A model generated the notes under the pieces. It was not told the DNA's origin and did not search any database. It saw only the letters and a list, made by a program, of their open reading frames with translations. Source: Bryum argenteum (taxonomy: Eukaryota; Streptophyta; Bryopsida; Bryales; Bryaceae). From it: DNA of 64,000 bases. The translations under genes and the position numbers were made by a program. Each line of letters starts with the position of its first letter. The stretch's first letter is position 1. Location: positions 769,263 through 833,262 of the forward strand of contig CM073330.1 of NCBI GenBank assembly GCA_037043015.1, given 5' to 3'. Below, piece after piece: positions 24,132 to 36,003 of this stretch.

Positions 24132-25565
24132 ATGGCAAAGCGTTCAACAATGGCGGGTGGTGGCTTACTGCAGCAGCCCGACGTTTCTCCTCCGCCGGTA
24201 AGTCTTTTGCGATTGAAGGCACCAAGTTCAGGGGTACAAGGTGTTTGATCTCTAGATTGAACCTGAGCTTAGGGGTATCAGATGCTTGATTGATTTCGTA
24301 CTCGATGGCGCATGATGTTGGGACCGTAAGCTTTCTTAGGGTTGAGAGGTCCTGCAGCTGATGAATGTGAAAGAGAATTGCTCCTGTAGAGAACCTTTAC
24401 ACCGAAGATTGTTGTGAGCTGCCAGCGATCCTTGACCCTCAAAATAGGAAGATGTTTTGTTTTTTTTTGTTTTTTTTTTTTTTGAAGCAGGGTCCAGGGT
24501 TTAGGGTTTAAGGGTCTTGAGCTCAGAATGTGCAGGTTGTGCTAGCAGCTCCTGTCCTTTTGGGAAAGCGAAATAGGTAAGGGGTCTAGAGTTTGATTAA
24601 ATTCTTGCAAGCGAAACCTGGAACTGGAAGGATTGTGTTTGAATTGGAAGAGCTTGTGAACTTGAAATAATATGAACTCGCTCAAATTTCTGTGATGCAG
24701 AAGCGCAGCTCCCTATTTCTCAGGACATGTTGACTATCGTAGAGCAAGGGATGCGGACGATCGAGCATCGTCATGCCCGATTGAATCAAGCTCTCTCTGA
24801 GGTAAGGTACCTCTTGTTGGATATGCTAATCGTGAAATCATATACGTTCGTAGTAGCTTTATTTGCTTGAGGAATGTGCCATCTCTTGTTGATGGATCTG
24901 AACTGAGTCCATCTCAACTGCAAGACCTTCATTTGAATATGGCTGATGAATTCATACGTCCGATTTGTCTTGCTTTTATAGAGTTGGTTTCATAACCTGA
25001 CCAATGTTTGGGTGGTGTGAAGACAGCCTGCTGCATCTCCTGACGAGATTGTCCACCTGAGTAAAGAGCTAAGCAAGTTGGAGGATTTCATGACCTGTAT
25101 AACTTCCTTAAAATCCAAGCGAAAGGTATCTTTCCTCCCCATTTTCACCTTCTCGGTTACCCTGCATGATCCTGGGGGTCCTGATAACGTGACGTAAATA
25201 TTGTAAAGCTCTTCTGATGATAATCCGCTACCATGTTTGCATAATGAATCACTTGATCGCAATGCGGACAGTACTGGTTTTGATGAGTCAAGAACATTGC
25301 AAGTGTTGAGCAGATATTGGAAAGTGAACAGATTATCGTCTATTGGAAAGTGTTACTCATGTAGGGCTGTTGTTCTGTGCAGGAGAGGGACGGGTTGAAG
25401 CGTTGGTAGATGATTCAGCAGAGGACGAAGAGATGAAGCAAGCACCAGCAGAGGAGCTTCGGAGTGTGTTAAGGCTAGAATCCGAGGACCTTCAATGAAT
25501 GCTAACGCTCATGATTCCCAAAGATGAAGCTGACAGTCGCGGCTGCATTCTTGAGGTCAGAGCTG
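24132..25565 (+). pseudogene. Fragment of organellar peptide-chain release factor 1 (introns kept)
   Basis: Exon-like pieces with GT-AG borders: 24132-24197 (possible first exon, uncertain), 24701-24801 (MLTIVEQGMRTIEHRHARL), 25027-25125 (SPDEIVHLSKELSKLEDF) and 25383-25565 (MIPKDEADSRGCILEVRAG at the end). These match the N-terminal coiled-coil part of bacterial-type RF1 in plant plastids or mitochondria, including the conserved ILEVRAG stretch. The last exon has a frameshift near 25400 and an in-frame TGA before the MIPKDEAD stretch. The codon-recognition and GGQ peptidyl-hydrolysis domains are absent. Introns are retained, so this is a DNA-level copy, not a reverse-transcribed one. Confidence 0.75.
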
Positions 25566-25650
25566 GTACGTGACCAGATTCTTAGCGACGACGATGATCG
25601 ACTCTACTTCTTATTCTCCATTCACACTTGTTCTGTCCCTTTCTTTGCAG

Positions 25651-25864
25651 CCATGTTGAGTTAGGGCATTGCATCCAGTGTGGCCTCGCGCTCTCAGCAG
25701 CAAGGCCACCCTCGCGCCCTTGGTTTTGGCCGCCGCTTCTCCCCAGGAACGAGCGGTCCGGTACATGCTTGAGAAAGCCGAGGCCCAGAGCCGCTTACGG
25801 GAAGCTGAGGCACGACTCCGTGATGCAATTGAGGAGCTCCAGCGCATGGATTTCAAGACATCAG
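25651..25864 (+). pseudogene. Unidentified exon-like fragment between RF1 and APC7 pieces
   Basis: After a CTTTGCAG acceptor-like site an open stretch reads RAVRYMLEKAEAQSRLREAE and continues ARLRDAIEELQRMDF, then meets GTGTAATTT, which could be a donor. It looks like a helical segment rich in A, E and R. The source gene was not recognised. Its end shares a 23-bp near-identical sequence with the end of the last APC7-like exon (25856-25878 versus 27404-27426). Confidence 0.4.
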
Positions 25865-25950
25865 ATGTGTAATTTAGTTACATGTGATTTTTAGATTGTA
25901 TGGTTGAGCAATTGCCTGTGTTGTGTGGTTGGTGTTTAGAATGTTTTCAG

Positions 25951-27439
25951 GCAGGCATTGCAATTATGTCGTGCCACTCTCAAGCAAGGATTGAGCGGCA
26001 CTCGCACTCCTGCGCAGTCCAGGCCTCCCTCTGCTATTAGCTCTGCTGCAGCTCAGGACTCTCGAATCAATGAAAACGAGGTACCTGTAGGGTTTAGGGT
26101 TTTCCAGAGACCATTTGATTATTATCCAAGTCACGGAATTTTTAAAAATTATGTGTTAAGTGATTCATCTCATAAGAAACAGCAATACAATAATGTGACT
26201 GGATCTGAAAGACTAAAACACATGCTAGTAGGTTAAGCTTGAAGTTTCTAGTCCATGTTCTACTCTTCTTCTTGTTTTTGTGATCTGGGGTTTAGGGTTT
26301 TTTTACTGCCTGAAACTGAATATATGCCATCTTTATCATGATTATTATACATTCGGTTCATTTCCACATTTATTGATAAGAAAGTGTACCATCATGAATG
26401 ATCTCTCAAGTAAGAGTAGTACAAGATGTGTGTTCGTGAAGATTGCTATTTATCAATCGGTTAAGCTAAAAATTCCAAGGTCGAGTGAAACCTTTTTGTT
26501 TCGTACCTCATTGTTTCATGTTTTGGATGGCCAGCTGAAGTACAAGATTGGGCTATGTCATCTGACTCGCTCTACACGACACGCGAGCTGCACTTTCGGA
26601 GGTTAAAGACCACTCCTCGTGAAATGCTAAATCAAAGATCAGTCGTAGCAAAGCATGTGTGAAATGATTTTTTTGAAATGCAGATGGAGGGGACTCATCA
26701 AAAGCAAGGACACTTGGAACAAATTTGACATTGGCTAAGCTGTATCGACTTACAGGCTATGACCGTGTTGCTACTGGATCTTATCGTGAGTGTTTAAGGT
26801 GAGAGCACTGGCATAAAAAAAGTCCACTTTTTTGAGTTTATTGCAATTTGTGCATTGCAGGCAATGTCCGTTTGTGTTAGAGGCTATCGTTGCTTTGGCA
26901 GAACTCGGAATCTCATCGAAAGACATACATGCGCTTTTCCCTCCGGTGAGACTGAACTCTTTGACACACTCATATCAACCTGTCAGGAAGGCAAGAACTA
27001 GGTAGCCTCTTTTCCAATAACAATGGGTACCATCTAGTATATATGTTCATGTCGATATTATTGTTGATCGACAAGATATGTAGGGAATGCCTTCATTTGT
27101 GTACAGGACCTTCTCCTGGTACTCACATAGTTTTCTGAATAGGGGCCAGCTAAGATTAGTCGATCTACAAGTGATCATCTGGAATCAGCACGTTGGTTAC
27201 AGGTACGCTCCATTCATTATATTATCACATATATGAGTCTAAGAAGCCAAGGCTTGGTTTTAGATCTTGCAATTTAGTGAAGGAATTTGTCTTATCAGAG
27301 CTCAATAAGTTGATTTGGACCTTTTTCTCGTGTTTCACTGATACCTCAGCTTGCCTTGCCTTGCGCAGAAATTCGTTGATGGTCATTCTAGCATTGCAGC
27401 ACCAGACATCAGATCTGTAATTTAGTGGACAAGCTTCAG
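25951..27439 (+). pseudogene. Fragment of anaphase-promoting complex subunit APC7 (introns kept)
   Basis: Exon-like pieces: 25951-26080 (QALQLCRATLKQG ... DSRINENE), about 26535-26601 (LKYKIGLCHL then, in a shifted frame, HDTRAALSEV), 26684-26798 (LTLAKLYRLTGYDR, SYRECLR), 26861-26945 (QCPFVLEAIVALAELGISSK), 27143-27202 (SDHLESARWLQ) and 27369-about 27439 (KFVDGHSSIAA). They follow the order of the N-terminal TPR part of plant APC7, a scaffold subunit of the APC/C ubiquitin ligase. One exon is frameshifted, the last runs into a TAG, and the C-terminal TPRs are absent. Confidence 0.8.
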
Positions 27440-27540
27440 GTGTGTTTTCATCTTTGATTCATGATGTCTTACATTACTATACTCGAAGTTTTCAATCGAT
27501 GAAGGCAGCTCGAGTCTTGATTCTTGATGCATTCTTGCAG

Positions 27541-27598
27541 GGTGAACGCGATGCAATTTCTAAGCGAGAGAAAGAGGTTCAGTCGAAAGTTCTTTGAA
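27541..27598 (+). other. Short exon-like piece after the APC7 fragment
   Basis: A TTGCAG acceptor-like site is followed by ERDAISKREKEVQSKVL then TGA, where the TACTTCAA microsatellite begins. It could be a further captured exon, but it is too short to name. Confidence 0.3.
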
Positions 27599-27980
27599 TA
27601 CTTCAATTACTCCAATTACTCCAATTCCAATTACTCCAATTCTCAATACCTCAATTACGTCAATACTTCAATACTTCAAATACTTCAATACTTCAACACT
27701 TCAATTACTTCAAATACTCCAAATACTTCAAATTCTTCAATTACTTCAATTACTCCAATTCTCAATACATCAATACTTCAATATTTCAAAACTTCAAAAC
27801 TTCAAAATTTCAATACTTCAATATCTCAACATTTCAATATTTCCATACTTCAATACTTCAATACTTCAACACTTCAATACTTCAATTACTTCATATAATC
27901 CATATACTTCAAATTCTTCAAATTCTTTAAATACTTCAATTACTTCAAGTACTTCAATACTTCATTACTACAATGCTTTA
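27595..27980. repeat. TACTTCAA-type microsatellite
   Basis: About 385 bp of imperfect repeats of TACTTCAA, AATTACTTCA and AATTACTCCA. The S/T/N/I-rich ORFs across it come from the repeat. It directly follows the captured-gene region. Confidence 0.85.
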
Positions 27981-28388
27981 AATATTCAATAATCTGAATA
28001 CTTAAATAACTCCAATTTCTCCAATCGTTCGAATTACACATTCTACCCAGCTTGCTATTTGAAGCCTATTCAATACTTTTACGTAGCATTCTATAAAGAA
28101 GAACTACTTGAAATTTCAAACGTTGATTTATATTCAAATTTTTAATCCATTTTGATTGCTTGAAGGTTTTTTAAACTTTATTAATTAATTCCTCAATGTA
28201 TAATTGCAAATTGTGGTTTCTTAAAAGTTCAAAAATAATTCTTTTTCAAGTACTATTCAATTTTAAAAGTAAAAGCATTTATCACTATAGATTTATACCA
28301 AGTAGAAACGATTATTTAATATAGACATTTGTCTACTTAATTATTTAGTCTCTTCTTTAGTAAACTTTATATATATTTTTTAAATATA
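27981..28388. other. AT-rich tract, no gene
   Basis: Strongly AT-rich sequence between the microsatellite and the OTU-like ORF. No coding signal. Confidence 0.4.
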
Positions 28389-28712
28389 ATGGCTCTTATA
28401 GATAAGAAATTAGAAGAGTGTAATTTCCGTCGAGTTACTACCTATAAATTCATAGTTGGTGATTGTTTATTTGACTCTATTTCATATCTCCTCGGTCATG
28501 AAATTTCATCCATTCTCTTAAAAAAAAAAAAAATCTATGAATCATCTTGCTAATTGCTTAGTGCCAAAAACACCAAAAGCAATACAAACACGTAATCAGG
28601 AATTAAACCTATTTATTGTGCTTTTAAACTACCAACTACATTACCAAAGTTTTCAAAAAATACAGCCTCACTTCGATTTATTTGAACAAATACACATTAA
28701 TCAAAATAAATA
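28389..28712 (+). pseudogene. OTU-like cysteine protease fragment, frameshifted
   Basis: ATG 28389 opens a 54-residue frame containing IVGDCLFDSISYLLGHEISS, which fits the catalytic-cysteine motif of OTU-family proteases (GDCLF). After an A-run at 28519-28532 the frame shifts and continues as KSMNHLANCLVPKTPKAIQ and TRNQELN, ending near 28712. The catalytic-histidine part is not seen. Codon use is extremely A/T-rich. OTU proteases occur in host deubiquitinases, large DNA viruses, Helitron2-type elements and others; the origin is unknown. Confidence 0.5.
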
Positions 28713-28724
28713 AGATATTTGTAA

Positions 28725-28790
28725 TTTGTAAATTCGTAAATTTACGAAATTCGTAAATTCGTAAATTTACAAAATTCGTAAATTTTGCTA
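28725..28790. repeat. Palindromic TTCGTAAATTTACGAA repeats
   Basis: The palindrome TTCGTAAATTTACGAA and half-copies (AATTCGTAAATT) are repeated several times in about 65 bp, able to form alternative hairpins. Confidence 0.7.
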
Positions 28791-29848
28791 TCACGGGTAT
28801 TTTTATTCGAAACAATTGTGTATAATCCAAATACAACTTTTGTAATAAATACACTATGTAAATATCAAAATTGAAACAAAGGTCTATATATAATAATGTT
28901 CAATCATATTTTAAAGTAAATATTTGATTTTCAACATTTAGTAGTAAGCAAGCATAAAATACCACAACCAAATATTAGACATTGAACATTAGGGATATCA
29001 TATAATAATTTAAAAATAAACATTAAAAATTGCATATTAGATATTAATCATTGGATTATCATTGAAAATTGGATATTGCACTTTGTATAGATATTGTAGT
29101 TGTAAATAATTGGGTATAGTTTACATAAAGTTTATATTCTTTCATATTCAAATTTTGTCAATAAAAGAAACAAATGCACAAAAAGTAACCCAAATACGGA
29201 ATTCACTATTTTGTATTACATTGGTTAATGTACGATTTTGTTTTAAATGTAGAGTATCAGACAGAGCCCTTACGGCCCTACCGTTTTCTTGTTATTTATG
29301 ATAGTGTCACAGATGTAATTTACGTTTCTTTGGGCAACGAAATTAGTGTCTCCCTGATCAACTTTGTGCTGAACTATTTTTGGAAATCTAGGGGGTCTAT
29401 TGACACTACTATGAAAGAGAGGGGTTTGCAACGTTAAAAACGTTGCTTTTGTGTAAATGTTGCTCAAGTTTAGCAACGTCTCCAAACTTGCTTGAGCAAC
29501 TTTCTCAAGATAATAAGCAACCATTCTCATAGTTGTATTATAAGTAACGTTGTTTGGTGATGCACTTATTTTCTTGAAAACTTTGTTCCAGCAAGTTCCA
29601 AAACGTTGCTAAACTTCATTAACATCTAAGAAAATAAGGTTGCAAACCCTTTCTAACTCTAGTAGTGCGAAGATGTAATTCATCACTTTCTTGCCAGACA
29701 GCCCAATTAATGGTGCACATGGTGCCCCCTCAATCCATAAAAACAATCTCGTCAAGAAAACACAAGGGCCTTCACTCAACTCTGTGATCAAACAATCATT
29801 ATCCATCACGGTTCTTTCATGAAACCACTGCTTTTCATTGTGCACAAC
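28791..29848. other. AT-rich intergenic, no gene
   Basis: AT-rich to about 29250, then ordinary composition. A local motif (AACGTTGCT) recurs around 29430-29610. No supported gene. Confidence 0.4.
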
Positions 29849-30764
29849 TTAACCCCTAAAGTCGACTCAGGCCATATTTGGTAGTTGGGGGTTTGGTCAG
29901 CCTACTGTTTTTATCTTGCATGATGTTGAAACCTTCTGCAAGCTAGAAATTCTTTCTATACCTTTCCAAAAAGTCATTCCATGCTTCAAAATTTGTCATA
30001 TTTTAGGACATATTCACGGTCAAAGTTTGGAAATATTATATGAAATCTACCCAAAGGTGCCCAAACTAATGTATATGCTCATCTATTCTCAAAATCTGCC
30101 CAATTTCAATTAAAACACAAAACCTTAAAAACTTCTCCAAATGGTGAGATTTTACTTTTTTCCAATTTTGATTTCTGTACATGTAAGTTAGAAGGCATGA
30201 TCAAGCGGTTCAAATTTCCAACCCAATTTCTTTTCACATGCCATGCCATTTATATTGTGAAAGAATTGCCTTTGTAGTTAAACTTTCACATACCTCCATG
30301 TGAATTATGAGGCGGTTTTTTAGATTCCATAGGTTGCATGAGAGTAAAAATTGCATGGACATCTTCCTAAGTTAATTCACTTAGGACAAGGTTGTGAAGA
30401 GCCATATATCAAAAAATTTACTAAAAATGGTTTTTTTGGCCTCAATACACTAGTTACCCTTTAGACAACGTTCAAGAAGATAAAAATTTTCCTCAACTTT
30501 GAACGTTCAAGAAGATAAATTTTTTCCTCAACTTTGAACGTTCAAGAAGATAAATTTTTTCCTCAACTTTGAACATTACGATTTCACAATCCGTAGGGAA
30601 TTTGAATATGAGATTTGATATACATGTATACTTGCAAGTTAAGTACTCAATCTTACAAATACATACCTCAAATTTTGTCAAAATTTGAAAATTTTCACCG
30701 TGCATGTTTTTGCGGGTTCTCAGACTTTGTGGCAGTTTGTGGCCTGGTAAACTTTAGAGGTAAA
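29849..30764. mobile_element. TTAA-flanked element upstream of TNL-B
   Basis: The left end is TTAACCCCTAAAGT; the right end AACTTTAGAGG is followed by TAAA, a decayed TTAA. It is the counterpart of 1-823 in copy A, so it predates the duplication. It contains a 35-bp tandem triplication (30467-30571) that copy A lacks. Confidence 0.75.
30467..30571. repeat. Three tandem 35-bp units
   Basis: Units starting AACGTTCAAGAAGATAAA begin at 30467, 30502 and 30537 and are nearly identical. The corresponding place in copy A has only a partial single unit, so the expansion is specific to copy B. Confidence 0.85.
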
Positions 30765-31408
30765 TCTATTATGGGCAACAAAGACGTTCGAGACCGCGTC
30801 AGGAATGAGGGTCCACCGTTCAAACACTTTGTGACTTTTCTGTCAACTCTCGTCGAGGGCCAAAGCTACAGTAATGCATGCCAACTATCATGTACCCTTG
30901 AGCCACTAATTGCTGCGGCCTCTCGGTCTGTACCAGCGACTTTCGGTACAGCCAACAGACCTGCACTGTAGTCGGCATTGACCAGAGCACGACACTCTCG
31001 ATCTACCACGTTCAAAGGAAACACTGTTGTCAGCAAGCACGCCACTTGCATGCTCACCTCATGACCCCAAGTGCAAGTAACCTTGTGGCTATGGCGGTTC
31101 ATTCTAATGTGTGACAAATTAGTGCTGCAAGGTGATGCAATCCTGATGCATTCGCCGCTGCTTCTGATAAAAGAGACGGCTGGAGAAGAGGGCGATCGCT
31201 TGTGGAGTTGGTGAGACACTTTTCACACGGACTGGGATGTACGCTGGAGGTGAAGGGTGACTGTCCAGATACCCTCTTGTCTCCACTTCTTGCAACGGTG
31301 CGTGAGGAGAACTCTCGGAAGCGTGTGGGTTCATATTGGCATCGACAGGCGTTTCATTCCGGCACCGACAGGCGTTCCATTTCGGGGTGGTGATAGAGCC
31401 GGCCAGCC
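30765..31408 (+). promoter_or_regulatory. 5' flank of TNL-B
   Basis: Aligned with 824-1474. Presumed promoter and leader; no clear core element was recognised. Confidence 0.5.
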
Positions 31409-34400
31409 ATGAACGACGGGGAGGCAGGGACCAGCAGAGGTGCGGTGGTGACGGAGGATCACGATGTGTTCCTCAACCACCGCGGGCCTGATGTGAAGGC
31501 CACCTTCGTGGCGCATCTGGAGGATGCCCTCCGATGTGCAGGCCATCGTCCATTTCTGGACGCTCGCTCTCTGATGAAGGGCAACCCTGCTCTCCAGTCC
31601 ATCGACCACGCTCTGGCCATGGCCAATGTTCACGTGGCCGTGGTGTCGAGGGGGTATGCGGAGTCCAAGTACTGCCTCAACGAGCTGGTGGCCATGTTGA
31701 GGAGCGGCAAGCCGGTGGTGCCCGTGTTCTACGGAGTGGAACCTGGGGACTTGCGGCGGGTCGAGAATGAGAATGGTCCGTTTGCAGCCGCTTTCGAGAG
31801 ACACCGGTCGAGGGGGAGGAGCCCGGAGAAAGTGCAGGAGTGGAGAGACGCTCTTGCAGCACTGGCTGAAATTACGGGATTCCGCCTAGCTGATTACAAA
31901 AGGTGAGTTTGAGGACTACTCAATCTACGAGAAGCATGGTCTTGTTGATGGGTGTTTGCGGAGGTTGGCACATGATTTTCACATGAATGTCTTTATCTAC
32001 ATCCATATTATTGCATAATATGAGAGACACTGATTGATATTGATTCGTGTGTAGTGACGAATCAAAGCTCAAGCAAGAAGTGGTGAAGCAAGTAGCACGC
32101 CTCACTCCTTCCCACATCCCTGTTGAAGTTGACTCTTGCAGAGTGGGGCTTGAGGACCCAACTCGAAGGTGCATCCAAGTCATGGAGGAGATGAGTGGTG
32201 GGATAGGACTGTTGGGAATCGTGGGAATGGGTGGAATTGGGAAGACCACTCTTGCAAGAGAAATCTTCAACTCTTATGCAAGGGAGAGGAAGTTTCAACA
32301 CATGAGTTTTTTGGAGATTCATCGAGAGAGCTATTCATCTTCTTCTAATGTTGAGGGTTGGCGAGCATGGTCAGCGCCATTAAGAAAGCAGTTGATGTGG
32401 GATCTTTTGCATGTAGACTCAAGTGGGTCAACAGATTACAAGAATTGGCTTCAAAAAGTCCGTGATGTAGGGCCAGTTATGATTGTGGTGGACAATGTTT
32501 ATGACCTAGAACAACTTAGTGCATTAATATCCTTTCCAGTTCATCTTCACCCTGGTAGCCGCATGATCGTGACATCTCGTGATCGGGGAATCTTAAACAA
32601 TGTGGTAGTAAAAGCTAAAGTTGAGTACTTTATCTTCGATGTTCCTCTTTTAGATCCACGTTATACGAATATGTTATTTAATTGGCATGCCTTTAACTCT
32701 ATGGAGGCTGAAAAAGGTCTAGAAGGGTTTGCAAAGGATATTGTACAAGCATGCGGTGGATTGCCATTGGCATTGAAGGTGAGTGGATCAAGTTTATTTG
32801 ACAAGCGGAGTGGAGAAGATAGAGAAGCATTATGGAGAGAGGCGAGAGATGCAATAAGGCGGAGTCGAGATGTTATGGATGTGTTGAGGTGGAGCTATGA
32901 TATCCTTCCCGAAGCAGACCAACGTATGTTTGTAGATATTGCATGCCTTTTCAACAAGAAGACATTAGGAGAAGCTTTAGCATATTGGAGAAGTTGTAAG
33001 GATTGTGTCTCATGTGATGGGATGGACACACCTTATACTTCATTACAAAATCTCATTGACAAGAATTTAGTTTCAAGGGGTCATTTCAAACAATTATGGA
33101 TGCATGACTTGTTAGTGGAGTTGGGAGAAGAGATTGGTAAGAAGGCCAGGACACACTTTATAAAAGGAAACAGTGGAGAGGGGGCACTAAGAAGGAAGGA
33201 GGTAAGTTACTAGTTTCTTTGAGTCCCAATAGTTTTTGTTTTGATATTCTTAGTTCAAGTAGAGAAAGTGTAGTGGAGACTTGGCCAAGTTTGTGATTAG
33301 AGTATTTTCACGATTTGGTTAACGACAAATGATATACACCAAATGGATGATGTAGATTGAAATCTTATAGCTTAATATCAATAAGCTAACTACTTAGAGT
33401 TTGGTGCAATTGCAGGGAATGACAAATACACTGGCATTAAACTTGAGAGCAAGTAAAAAGCGAAGGATTGAAATTGAAGACTTTGCAAATATGCCAAATC
33501 TCCATTTTCTTGAATTACCAAAAAGCGCAAAAATAGATGGAGATTGGAGATGTATGCCAAGACAATTGCGATGGTTGCGATGGAGGTATACAACTTTGAA
33601 ACGAGTGCCGCGACATTTTGACTTGTCTAAGTTAACATATCTTGACTTTTCATGCAGTTCTAAATTGGTAGATATATTGAGCAATTCAAAGTGCAACTTA
33701 AAGGTATGTTAAGCCTTGAGTTAGAATTTTTGGTATTATGAGTAAATTTGTTTTGATGATACTTATATGAGTGAATGATGTGTGTTATGAAAGCTTATGT
33801 GTTTATTCCTTTTTCAGGGTTGTCCTAACCTCGAGCGGCTCAATTTGAGTGAGTGCTCATCCATCAAAGAACTACCGGATTGCATTGAGCAATTGTCGCA
33901 ATTACAAGATTTAGACCTTGAGAAGTGCACAAGTTTAAGAAAACTCCCAGATACGATTGGACAACTCAAACACTTACAACGGCTTAATCTTGGAGGGTGC
34001 AAGAGGTTGAAAGCTTTGCCGGAATCTATTGGACAGGCATCTCGACTACAAAAATTGACTTTAGAAGAGTGCAAGAGGTTGAAATGGCTCCCTGAATCTA
34101 TTGGATCCCTCAAAGAGCTGCACTTTCTTCGCTTGTGGTATTGTTCAAGTCTAAAAGCCTTGCCGAGTTGTATAGGAGCCTTGTCAAAATTGGCTAGTTT
34201 CAATGCAAATGGTTGCATATCTTTGAGAGAATTTCCACCGTCTCTCCTACTTTGCTCAAGCCTTGAGGTATTGAGCTTACAAATGGATCCATGTTTGGAT
34301 CTCCATACATGTTTTGCGGACTTTACTTCTGAGACTTGGACAAAGTTAAACTCTTTGAGGTTGGAAGATACTCATGGACTTATATCCTACCTTCCTTATG

Positions 34401-35104
34401 GTTCATTCAGATTTCTTACAGAACTTACTGTGATAGACAAAGCTCTTATTGAGTTTCCAGAATCCATTGGATTTTTGGTGTCACTTAGTTCTTTCTGGAT
34501 AGAATGTGAGATGCTCAAAAGCCTCCCAAAGTCACTTGGTGATCTCAAAGCTCTTTGGTTCCTTATGTTGACTAGTTGTAAAAACTTGAAAAGGTTACCC
34601 AAAACTATGGGTGCACTTGCAAATTTGCAAGATCTTCATATTAGTAATTGTAGCCTACTTAGAAAGCTCCCAAGCTCAATAGGCATGTTATCTAGACTTC
34701 GTGCTTTACGTCTATTTGAGTGCAAGAAGATGAAGAAGCTTCCAACTTCTTTGACACAACTCAAGAGGCTCAACAAACTGGTTTTAGTTGGTTGCGAGAA
34801 CATAGAAGCAATGGAAGTGCTTACAACTCTGCAAAGCATGCCAATATGGGGGAGCACATCCATTATCAACCTTCCACCTTCTCTTGGGGTTTTATCAAAT
34901 CTTAAAATACATTGGGTTGAAAGAGAAGCTACTTGGCCACACCTACGTTCTGATGGGATACACCAAGTATTGCAAGAAGTGTTGGAAAAAGGTGGTCAAA
35001 ATACGGGTATCTTGAGAGCACTCTACAACGAATCAAACGCATCGTTGTCTTTGGAAGTATATTTTTACTACAAGTTCCGAAGAGACGATTCTGGAATAAT
35101 GTGA
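31409..35104 (+). CDS. TIR-NB-ARC-LRR immune receptor, copy B (four exons)
   Basis: Exons 31409-31902, 32055-33201, 33416-33703 and 33818-35104; the first three have exactly the copy A lengths, giving about 1071 residues. The TIR differs from copy A at only about four residues. The NB-ARC has the same P-loop, MIVVDNV, GSRMIVTSRD, GGLPLAL and MHD motifs with several dozen substitutions. LRR changes often fall at the variable positions of the LxLxxC segments (for example EYCETLEWL in A, EECKRLKWL in B). The C terminus runs 11 residues past copy A (KFRRDDSGIM), and no separate post-LRR domain is evident. All splice sites are canonical and no disabling mutation was seen, so this is probably functional. 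Product: an NAD+-cleaving TIR-type immune receptor acting inside the cell, by family knowledge. Confidence 0.9.
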
Positions 35105-36003
35105 ACCTTCTTGCTAGGTTTTTTATCCTTCATAGCATCATCTATTTCATTCACGATCGAGCCTTTTTTTCACATCAACTTCTTAAAGGCTTTCTTTCCC
35201 AAGCTCATTAATTCTTTCTATCCTTTTTATTATGGAGATATGAGATGTATCTTTGAATAAAGACTTGTGAGAGAATTACTCCAAAGATTGTTGACTCGTC
35301 TTTAGCGTCAAGAATCAAGGGGCAATGGCCATGCAAACTCAAGCAACAAAGGTGGCTCTCCAAAACCTTGTAGGGTATAAAGTATGCCTATAGTAATGAG
35401 GAAGACATGGGATTTAACAACGTCTTCAATATATTGACTTTAGTTCCTTAACTAAAATCTAGGACAAAAGCTTTTATGCAAAAAACTACTAAAATTTTGA
35501 AGTTGTATATGGACACAAAGTTATAATAAAGTAGTTTTTAAAAGGTAAAATGACTAACCTTGAAGTATATTCAAGAATTTTATAATCGAGTAACTTGTGG
35601 ATTTAATTGTGCGCCTCTTGTCTCTATTTGATTCTCTTAGCTATTTCTCAAGGCTAGATATGATTTGAAGGATGCTACTATGTTCTTCAATCTAAAGAAG
35701 CCAATTTGTGCACTTGTCATTTACTTGCTCATGAAGTTTGTTCAATTGAATGATACTACCTCTCTATAAAGACTAATAATGTGGTTTACATTTTTTTGTG
35801 ACGTTGGTACTTGTGACGAAGACTATGTTTAATAGAAAGTTTATGCTCACTTTAGTACAAGTTCCAAAGGAATTGTACTCAACAATGTTGAAAGTCCATA
35901 GGAGGGAGTAGAAGGTTTGTTCATTTTGCATGTCTACTTTGAGTAGTTCCTCATTGTTTTTCAAAAAAAATCTACCACTAGCTCAAAGGAGATCTTCCAT
36001 TAA
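35105..36003. other. 3' flank of TNL-B including empty TTAA site
   Basis: Possible poly(A) signal AATAAA at 35256-35261. At 35997-36008 the sequence CCATTAAGAGTT is the unoccupied counterpart of the 5910-6888 insertion. Confidence 0.55.

Noticed and set aside
27524..27992. Ser/Thr/Asn/Ile-rich ORFs
   Set aside because: Translation of the TACTTCAA microsatellite.
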